A stretch of 64,000 bases of DNA from Brumimicrobium sp035497735 (GTDB lineage Bacteria > Bacteroidota > Bacteroidia > Flavobacteriales_D > Crocinitomicaceae), in NCBI GenBank assembly GCA_035497735.1, contig DATJCX010000058.1, forward strand, positions 93,222 through 157,221, in the 5' to 3' direction. A program made the position numbers and the translations under genes. Positions 1 to 7,009 of this stretch are shown in pieces. Each line of letters opens with the position of its first letter. Within the stretch, counting starts at the first letter, position 1. The notes below the pieces were generated by a model. It ran no database searches. It was not told the origin of the DNA and was given only the letters and a program-made list of their open reading frames with translations.

Positions 1-40
1 CTTCATAAGCATTTATGTATTTTGATGAGGTAAACACATA

Positions 41-110
41 CTCTTGGCTTCATTAATGCTAAATTGGAAGTGAATGCTAAAATACCTGCTGACTTTTTAG
101 GAAGCGGGTA
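41..110 (+). repeat. Imperfect repeat, copy 1 of 2
   Basis: A 70-bp segment starting CTCTTGGCTTCAT matches 731-800 at roughly two thirds of positions without gaps; shared blocks include CTCTTG, CTTCAT and GCTGAC. Its function is unknown, and it may be a degraded intergenic repeat. Confidence 0.5.
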
Positions 111-730
111 GTATTCTTTTTCTTGTCTTGACACAAGAATAAAGAACCAAAAAGAAAGTCAAGGCTTGGAAATCGTCCTCGTTTAGTTTCGAAACGTTAC
201 GTATTATCACCCAAACTTGCTACGCCATTAGCAGTTTTATCATTCTTCAAAACTGATGGCTGAACTTCAAACAAGGGTTCTAATTCCCTTCACTTATTCG
301 ACTAAACTTGTGGTTTTTTCCTATGCCGTAGTAAGCTTCGATTTAAGCTTTTGTGAGGAGACTGGCTAAATGCTTAATGATCTAATAAGTACCACTTTAT
401 TATGAAATTTAAAAACAGGAAATGGAGCCTTCAGCCTCTACCCATTCAAGAACGAAGAATTAATGATTTATTTTTAGATAAAGCATAATTCGGAGGACGC
501 GAGCCGCCTTGCGAGTGGAACGAAGGGGGACGCAACAAATGGATGTGGAACAGACAGGTTGCAACCTCTGTGCTTTTTGGCACACGAGGGGCGTTTTCCA
601 GTTTTTTGAATTCGAAGGGATAATGTTTTACAAGTGTGGGATTGTTTTTCGATGTAATTGTTTTGGTAGACTCAATGTGCTTCTTTATTTGTAGAAACAT
701 TAAAATAGAAAGTGTTGAAAAACAAGCCTA

Positions 731-800
731 CTCTTGACTTCATAAATGTAAAATAGAATGAAAATGTTAAAGTGCTTGCTGACCTTTTTCGGGCAGCTTG
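731..800 (+). repeat. Imperfect repeat, copy 2 of 2
   Basis: Ungapped partner of the segment at 41-110, starting CTCTTGACTTCAT. Both copies are followed by different DNA, so the similarity is confined to the repeat and is not a large duplication. Confidence 0.5.
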
Positions 801-1625
801 CACATCTCAGAGTAATGCCAAAAACTGGAATCGCCCTGAAGCCTGAGAGACTAGCAGGCGAGCCAGACAAGACGCTGCGGTGACACCCCATTTAAAAACT
901 TCGCTTTTGCGAAAACCGAATAGGGGTTTGGGGTGGCAGAGTAGCAGCAACTGAATGAGGAGACACCCACGGTGAGAAAAATAAGTGGAGTGTGGCGCGC
1001 GGAGTTTCCGAGCACGACACAATGGAGCGGTAAAAACAAGCCCGTAGTGCAACGGAGCTTTGTATAGGCTTTTTTTTATATTTTTTGAGCAGGGTGGTGG
1101 TGACGATTGAAGACCATATTTCCTGTTCCATCAAATCTTTAGAAGACACCAATTTATACGAAGTTCTGAAACCAAAAGTTCGGCAGTTGTTGGTTGCGGA
1201 GCTATGGATTTTAGTATTAAATCACTAGATAAAATCTCGCGCTAGCCTTCGGGAAATTTGCGGTAGCTGTCTTTTATCGGAGGGATAAACTCTTTCTAAA
1301 GTGGCATGCTTGGTTTGAAAAGTAATGCCACGCCCCGATGGAGATGGAAAGCTTTATGAAATGATTTGCCCAGGAACACGCTAGAACAAAGCGACCTTGT
1401 GAAGCTCTTGGAATGGCGAAGTTTCCGTAGTGAAAACGTGAATAAACTTGGAGGTGGAGTCGGATTAGGCGCATGATATTGAATATTTATATTTTGCAAG
1501 TAATAATTTATTTTAGGGTTAGTAAGCTTTGAGTTAAAAATTTGAGTTAGAGAAATGTCTTTAAATAATGTAATAAATATTCATTTTTAATAGTAACTTT
1601 ATGGAAATCAATTAAATATATTGTC

Positions 1626-1838
1626 ATGAGTAATTATAGAGTTAACAAAAATACCACATCAAATCCAAATGGAGATAATGAAGTGCATAAGGATACTTGT
1701 CAGCATTATAGCACACTTTCAAATTATGAATCTCTAGGATCACATACTAGTTGTAATAGTGCTGTTTCAATGGCAAAAAGGAAAGGCTATAGGGCAGATG
1801 GTTGCAGAAATTGTATTCCAGAGTGTCATAAGGGATAG
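1626..1838 (+). CDS. Small Cys/His-rich conserved hypothetical protein
   Basis: A 70-residue protein. It resembles a recurrent small flavobacterial family that begins with a SNYRVNKN-type N-terminus, but I know no function for that family. Cys and His pairs are spread along the chain: HKDTC near residues 21-25, HTSC near 40-43, and a C-terminal CRNCIPECHKG cluster. This spacing suggests a small metal-binding, probably zinc-binding, domain; that is inference. There is no signal peptide or membrane segment. The frame is supported by normal composition and by a position clear of other genes. It sits beside the left end of the defence island and may be cargo of it or of a neighbouring element. 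Confidence 0.65.
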   Translation: MSNYRVNKNTTSNPNGDNEVHKDTCQHYSTLSNYESLGSHTSCNSAVSMAKRKGYRADGCRNCIPECHKG

Positions 1839-1921
1839 GGCGTAGGGCTACTTTAAGATTGTGGTTGAATTTCAATAATATCTAAGGTTATCAAGAAATA
1901 TTTAAATAAATAGTTTAAACT

Positions 1922-2089
1922 AAGTATAACTAAAAAAATATGAACTTAGTTATACTTTATTTGATAAGGCTTTTAAGTGTACATCTTTAACGATGGTGGT
2001 TATAGCTCCTTTTTATTTTAAAATTGAACGATTACTCTTAAACAAAGTATAACTAAAGTATAACTAAAAAACATCTAAAATATAACTAA
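1922..2089. repeat. Cluster of AAGTATAACTAA iteron-like repeats
   Basis: The 12-mer AAGTATAACTAA occurs exactly at 1922-1933, 2045-2056 and 2056-2067, inverted at 1946-1957 (TTAGTTATACTT), and with one change at 2078-2089. The first direct and the inverted copy form a perfect 12-bp inverted repeat with a 12-nt loop. The cluster lies just downstream of the AlbA_2 gene. It could be a protein-binding array, a terminator region (the 1922-1957 hairpin) or decayed coding repeats. Confidence 0.7.
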
Positions 2090-2102
2090 AAAGTTTTTTC
2101 TT

Positions 2103-3776
2103 TTAGTCGCTCTTGACCCATTTTGGTTTTCTATTGGAACCTTTATTTACAATGGTTTCGTCTCTTTTAGACATGGAGTGGATGATGTTTCTGACTTTGT
2201 TCTCTTTTTGTTTTTGGTCTAATACGTCTGGAAGTATATCTAAAATTAATTTATCTATATCTTGTTTGTCAGCGCTTCCGTATTGAGATAGATATTCAAG
2301 AATCATAGTTTTGTAATGAGTGTCCTTTAAACCTCTCATTTTTATATATTCTGATTTGTTTCCAGAGGCTTCTGCTATTTCGGCTGCTACATGGAAGTTT
2401 GGTTTTCTTCCCTCGATTAAACCTAATGATTTAAGATGTTTAATTTCATTGTCGTTTATTGGATATGACTTTTGAACTCTATCTAATAATACAACCGTTT
2501 TTAAGTCAAGACTAGATTTATTCATTAACATCTTGGTGTAGTTTTCATCCCAAATTCTACCGGCAATCTTTACGACAACTTTGGTTGTATTGGACAAATC
2601 ATAATCGGGCATTGGAAAGAACCTATTTCGTTGCTCTTGAAACATTCTTTTTATACCACTACCTATGGTATCAATCATATTTAGATTCACCATTGCTTCC
2701 GCTAAAAAAGCATTTCGATAAAATTCTTGTGGGGAATCTTGTTCTATAACTGTATTAATATTACCTGGGATGAAACTTCCTAAATTGGTAAGTATTAACT
2801 CATCTGGATTTTCCACTACGGTTATTCTTCCTTGTAACGTGTAGTCTTGATGGGCAATACAGTTGTGTAAAGCTTCACGAATAACATAGGGTTCATACAT
2901 TTTAATTTCTGTAGGAAATATTGTCGAATTATTTAGATATCGATATGTCAGATTTCTAATCCTACTGAATACATTACTTGAGTTAAGAATAAATGGAGGG
3001 CCAAAGTGTTCATAGTCGCGTTCAAGGTTATTTTCATCTTTCAAAATCCAAGAAATTTTGGCTATTGCAGGATTAAGAAAATGAACAGATTCTTCTTTAC
3101 CTAGTAATATTAAAGCTGTATTGGTAATCTTGCCTTGAATTGTGACTTTTGCTTTGTTTAAAAAAGTGATATCATCCCAATCGTTAGATTCAGTAGCTTT
3201 CCTAGGATTCTTTTTTTTATATTCTTCTCGAGCTTTGTCAAGAGCTAATTGGTCAAGGTCAGAAATTGTTGCTCCCTTAACAATCTGGGAAGACCAATCA
3301 TCATTGGATTTAATTGGCTCTTTAAGAATAGCATCCATTCTTTCTTTACGCATTTCTACAAGGCTGTCTTCAATTCGTTGCCAAGCCTTTGAGTGAGCGT
3401 AAACAGGCTGTCTATTCAGGTGCTTCGGTATGTTCAGCACCCAAACAGTTAGGTGTGAATCGGAAGTAATAAATTCATTGATCGAAAAATTGTCTGAATC
3501 AAGATTAGAACACTTTTCAACTAATCTTAATTTAATATTTTGAGCAGTATGGTTATTGAATTCTCGAATGCCAATAATATTATGTGTTCTGTCTTGAACA
3601 CCGATAACTAAATGGCCACCTTCCATATTTGAAATTGCAGATATATATGAAATGATATCATCACCAGCTTTACCGGCAAAAGAGTGTTTTAATAATTTAA
3701 ATTCTTTCCATTCGCAAGACTCATTCTCAACAGGATAGTGCTCTTGTAAATATCGTTTTAATTCAGCTTCAGTCAT
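2103..3776 (-). CDS. AlbA_2 domain and GHKL-type ATPase protein (Schlafen-like nucleic-acid binding family)
   Basis: 557 residues. The N-terminal part (about 15-125) is an AlbA_2/Schlafen-type putative nucleic-acid-binding domain: ESCEWKEF, then ISAISNMEGGHLVIGVQD and a regularly placed RIEDS motif. The middle (about 295-400) carries the HATPase_c_4 signature: IREALHNCIAHQDYT (N-box-like) and a glycine-rich TIGSGIKRMF stretch. The C-terminus looks like winged-helix DNA binding and ends in VKSD. Members are common bacterial regulators or accessory proteins and are frequent in mobile and defence regions; the biochemical role is not settled. It is the last gene of the leftward island, 147 bp after the HNH nuclease gene, so it may have its own promoter. 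Confidence 0.85.
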   Translation of the reverse strand: MTEAELKRYLQEHYPVENESCEWKEFKLLKHSFAGKAGDDIISYISAISNMEGGHLVIGVQDRTHNIIGIREFNNHTAQNIKLRLVEKCSNLDSDNFSINEFITSDSHLTVWVLNIPKHLNRQPVYAHSKAWQRIEDSLVEMRKERMDAILKEPIKSNDDWSSQIVKGATISDLDQLALDKAREEYKKKNPRKATESNDWDDITFLNKAKVTIQGKITNTALILLGKEESVHFLNPAIAKISWILKDENNLERDYEHFGPPFILNSSNVFSRIRNLTYRYLNNSTIFPTEIKMYEPYVIREALHNCIAHQDYTLQGRITVVENPDELILTNLGSFIPGNINTVIEQDSPQEFYRNAFLAEAMVNLNMIDTIGSGIKRMFQEQRNRFFPMPDYDLSNTTKVVVKIAGRIWDENYTKMLMNKSSLDLKTVVLLDRVQKSYPINDNEIKHLKSLGLIEGRKPNFHVAAEIAEASGNKSEYIKMRGLKDTHYKTMILEYLSQYGSADKQDIDKLILDILPDVLDQKQKENKVRNIIHSMSKRDETIVNKGSNRKPKWVKSD

Positions 3777-3923
3777 TCTGTTTTAATTATCAAATTACCA
3801 TCTAAAGTTGCATGTTTTCATGTGGAATAGCAACCATTTTGCCAAAATAAGGATTTAGAGTTTATTATTTAGAGGTTTTAAAGTTAAACTGTTTATTTTA
3901 TTTAGATAAGTCAGTAATTCGCT

Positions 3924-4961
3924 TTATCTCTTTTTGTTCTCAAGAGATACAAAATGATTATATAATGATATTTTAAATCTGACAAAAGGAAATTTAAATG
4001 TATTATCTTCAGATAAATTACAATCTGAGATAAAGTTCTTCAACTCATTTTCGGAAACTTTACCAAAAACACCATCAATATTTTTATAGTATCCAACACC
4101 ACTATACTTTCTATATCGATCTAATAAATTCTGAGCAATAAAACTTTGATGCTTATATAAACCTCCTAAATCCAACGTACTGTTAAGCAAGTCATTCTTT
4201 GAAGAATCAATTTTTAATAATTTTAATTTTTCAATATTAATTTTAGTTACATCAATATTATCAATTGTTTCCTCAAAATTAAAATGATAATTGAACTCAT
4301 CCAAATAGGGATTATAATTAGTCTCTTTATCATTCTTTCTAGAATTACAGTGAGCACAAACTGGTGCTAAGTTATTAATATTAATTGCTAAAAATGGATA
4401 TTTACTTTTAGGGGAAACATGGTCTAAAGTAAGATTGTAATACCATTTTAATTTGGTTGAACTCTCTGGTTTTGATTTATAATATAAAGCATTTTGAGCT
4501 TGACAATATACGCAAATAAATAGTTCGTTTTCTTGTAAGATTGGGTAGTAAATTTGCTTAAATTTTGAATAATCGAAAATACCTAAGAGAATTTTATAAA
4601 ACTTGACAGTTTTAATTTTTGATTTAGGTTTTTCATCCAGATCTTTACTATCAATAGTTACCAAAGTCTTAAGATCAGAAGTATAGTCAATGTTATTATT
4701 GTTAGTTTCATCAATATGTATTTTTTTAATTTCAAATGAATTTAGTTTTGAAGTAAAAAACAAGTTTGAATTTTCGGGCTTTATAGATAAATTTATTAGA
4801 GCGTCAATATATTCAATTTCATTGCTTAAAGAAGGATTCGTATAAGTTGATAAAACAACTTTTAATTTTTTTAATTCTTCAACAATACTAGAATTCGCTG
4901 TTTTTACTTTCTCATTAAATTCCAAATCATTTTTAGGTAATCTCAATGGTATTTTTTGCAT
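3924..4961 (-). CDS. HNH endonuclease, PtuB-like partner of the upstream ATPase
   Basis: 345 residues. The HNH core is clear at about 150-215: a CVYC zinc knuckle, then LDHVSPKSKYP holding the catalytic His, then NNLAPVCAHCNSRKNDKE with the second CxxC and the Asn/His-equivalent region. The N-terminal 145 residues and the C-terminal helical part are not recognised. The gene starts 9 bp after the ATPase gene ends, so the two are surely co-transcribed. ATPase + HNH pairs define Septu (PtuA/PtuB) anti-phage systems, also used as retron effectors; no retron reverse transcriptase is seen here. At 345 aa it is larger than a typical PtuB. Composition is very A/T-rich (11 G+C of 60 at 4681-4740), unlike the R-M gene upstream. 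Confidence 0.8.
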   Translation of the reverse strand: MQKIPLRLPKNDLEFNEKVKTANSSIVEELKKLKVVLSTYTNPSLSNEIEYIDALINLSIKPENSNLFFTSKLNSFEIKKIHIDETNNNNIDYTSDLKTLVTIDSKDLDEKPKSKIKTVKFYKILLGIFDYSKFKQIYYPILQENELFICVYCQAQNALYYKSKPESSTKLKWYYNLTLDHVSPKSKYPFLAININNLAPVCAHCNSRKNDKETNYNPYLDEFNYHFNFEETIDNIDVTKINIEKLKLLKIDSSKNDLLNSTLDLGGLYKHQSFIAQNLLDRYRKYSGVGYYKNIDGVFGKVSENELKNFISDCNLSEDNTFKFPFVRFKISLYNHFVSLENKKR

Positions 4962-4970
4962 GATTAATTA

Positions 4971-6935
4971 TTATAAGAGATTTTTCTTTAATTCCTCTAG
5001 TTTGTTTATTTCAGAATCAATATCTTCTACAGACATATTTTTTCTTTGAAAGTCTTTATACTTCTGAAGAACAACACCTTTAATAAAGTTATCACCTATC
5101 AAGTTTATTAAAAATATTGCATCTTCCTCTGTATAAGATGATGGGTCATTGATCAGACTATTTATTTTTTCTTTAGCAAAATCACCTATAAAACCATTTT
5201 TCATAAAGAAATCATCAGCTAATAGATCATGAATATTTGCCGCAAATGAATTGTTTACTGGTTCTACATATACCGGTTCTCCATTTTCAATTCTTAAAGT
5301 ATTTTGAAAAGGAATATCAGAAAGGATAAAAGGTGAATGGGTAAGAAAGACAATATTTATTGATAGATTCTTGATTTGCAAATTTTCGATGGAATTAATC
5401 AATAACAAAAGTAGACCTCGCTGTAATTCTGGATGCATATTCAATTCAATCTCATCAAGAATTACACAAACATTCTCGTAGTTATCAATTCCATCCATTT
5501 CTTCATTGTTTTCAATGAAAAAATCGAAAGTTCTAGAATTCAAATTAATAAGTGTTGTAAGAATATTTGAAACAAAGTTAATTTGCTGTAATTGACCTGA
5601 GCTTCTTTTTAAAACATCAATATTGTTTTCGTACAAATGAATCTTAAAGCCAGATAGTGGGACCTTTTGAAATAAATTGAACTCTTCAAACTCTAACTTA
5701 AAATAATTTCTATAACTCTCTAAAGACAAATAAAATTTATTGTCCTCAAAGTGGAAGTCAACTTCATCAATTTTATTTAATAAAAATATTGATTGATAAA
5801 ACTTAAAGGATTCATGACTTGGATCGTTTAAAGAAGGAGTAAATAATATAGGGAGTTCATCGTGTGTACCGTGAGATTTTTTATTGACTATCTTATTGAC
5901 CTTTAAGTTAGTGTATACAATCAAATACCCCTTAATTATTTCTTTCGTCAAGGTTGGTTTATCATCAATAATATACTTTTTATATTCTTCCACATATCTT
6001 ACTAAATTTAAAGTGCTTTCTGAAAAATCTCTGGTGAAATTAGATTTATAAATAGCTTGAAACATGCTGACATTTGATGTTGCAAAATTTGAATTTGTTT
6101 TTAATACTCTCATAGAAACGCCACTCATAGTGTAATGTATACCATTGGAGCCTTTATCATAAACTTCATAATTGCATAATTCAATTTTTTTAACTGAAAA
6201 AGCAATTTTATTTATATTCTGAAAATCAGAATGTGATAAATGAAATAACAAGTTGTTTTCTGATTGATCAATTTCATGCCTTATGTCTATCATATTATTC
6301 TCTCTTTTAGGAGAAATAAATATTGGGTCCCAATAGGAATCATTTCTATGAAAGTAACTCTTGAAATCATCATTATTAATAAAGGAATATAGAGAATAAT
6401 TTATTAAATGAGTAAAGAAAAAATCTGTTGTTAAATCAAAATGTTCTAAACCTTTATCTGAAGAATAATTTTTTATTTCTGCATCTTTTACGTTTATTTG
6501 ACATGCTTGACCATTAATCTCATAAAACAAATCAATATCAATCCCTTTGATTAATGAAATTGTTGCAGGATATGACTTTTTAGTTTTAAAAATGATATTA
6601 TTTACAGCCCTCAGTAATAATTCTATTAATGTGCTTTTCCCGCTACCATTTTTCCCAATAATTGCAGAAACATTTATTCTAGAGTTATTATTTCCATCCG
6701 AGTATAATCTATCTAATAAATCTCTGTCAGATCCTTCAATAATTATTTCACCTTTATAAGACAAATTCTGTGAATTTTCTACATCAATTCGAGAACCTTT
6801 TTTACCATCTTTTTCTTTAATGAAGTATGAGTAATCATTATAAAATTTATAAATCACCCCAATTTTAAGATTTTTGCGATTCTCTTGAGAGGTTCCTGTT
6901 AAAGGCCTAATTGCTAATATTTTAAATCCATCCAT
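4971..6935 (-). CDS. AAA/ABC-type ATPase, PtuA-like (Septu-like defence)
   Basis: 654 residues. The Walker A motif GKNGSGKST is at about 94-102. Walker B with its catalytic Glu (VCVILDEIELNMHPE) lies near 480-500 and is followed by the H-loop FLTHSPFILSD, all typical of overcoming-lysogeny-defect/SMC-like ATPases. A long insert between the Walker motifs probably includes the coiled-coil or lid region; an SGQLQQ segment just before Walker B may be the ABC signature. The C-terminal tail is Lys/Glu-rich. No TOPRIM nuclease domain is visible, consistent with the nuclease being the separate HNH protein encoded 9 bp downstream. The start follows the PHP-ATPase gene by 74 bp. Function in phage defence is inferred from the gene pair and setting. 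Confidence 0.8.
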   Translation of the reverse strand: MDGFKILAIRPLTGTSQENRKNLKIGVIYKFYNDYSYFIKEKDGKKGSRIDVENSQNLSYKGEIIIEGSDRDLLDRLYSDGNNNSRINVSAIIGKNGSGKSTLIELLLRAVNNIIFKTKKSYPATISLIKGIDIDLFYEINGQACQINVKDAEIKNYSSDKGLEHFDLTTDFFFTHLINYSLYSFINNDDFKSYFHRNDSYWDPIFISPKRENNMIDIRHEIDQSENNLLFHLSHSDFQNINKIAFSVKKIELCNYEVYDKGSNGIHYTMSGVSMRVLKTNSNFATSNVSMFQAIYKSNFTRDFSESTLNLVRYVEEYKKYIIDDKPTLTKEIIKGYLIVYTNLKVNKIVNKKSHGTHDELPILFTPSLNDPSHESFKFYQSIFLLNKIDEVDFHFEDNKFYLSLESYRNYFKLEFEEFNLFQKVPLSGFKIHLYENNIDVLKRSSGQLQQINFVSNILTTLINLNSRTFDFFIENNEEMDGIDNYENVCVILDEIELNMHPELQRGLLLLLINSIENLQIKNLSINIVFLTHSPFILSDIPFQNTLRIENGEPVYVEPVNNSFAANIHDLLADDFFMKNGFIGDFAKEKINSLINDPSSYTEEDAIFLINLIGDNFIKGVVLQKYKDFQRKNMSVEDIDSEINKLEELKKNLL

Positions 6936-7009
6936 GTTTATAGTGTTTTTTTAATTCTCTTAACTTCCCCCTCACAATATTGATTTCATTTTATCTTTGG
7001 GTCTGTAGC

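Larger units (their letters stand above)
1..1625. other. Long stretch without a convincing gene
   Basis: I see no credible coding sequence here. Short open frames exist on both strands between about 446 and 1499, but they overlap one another, have unnatural composition and show no family motif. The stretch holds an imperfect 70-bp repeat (41-110 and 731-800), a hairpin-prone segment near 118-165 around TCTTGT...ACAAGA, and G+C-richer DNA from about 780 to 1480 (for example 34 G+C of 60 at 961-1020). It lies just outside the defence island and may be accumulated intergenic repeats or the scar of an older element. A T-run after an AAGCC...GGCTT pairing near 1045-1077 could end a transcript. Confidence 0.6.

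Noticed and set aside
446..1499. Several overlapping open frames of 60-90 codons on both strands
   Set aside because: They overlap each other, have odd composition and no start signals or family features; I treat the stretch as non-coding.
3924..6935. Retron with Septu-type effectors
   Set aside because: No reverse transcriptase gene adjoins the ATPase-HNH pair, so only a stand-alone Septu-like reading is supported.
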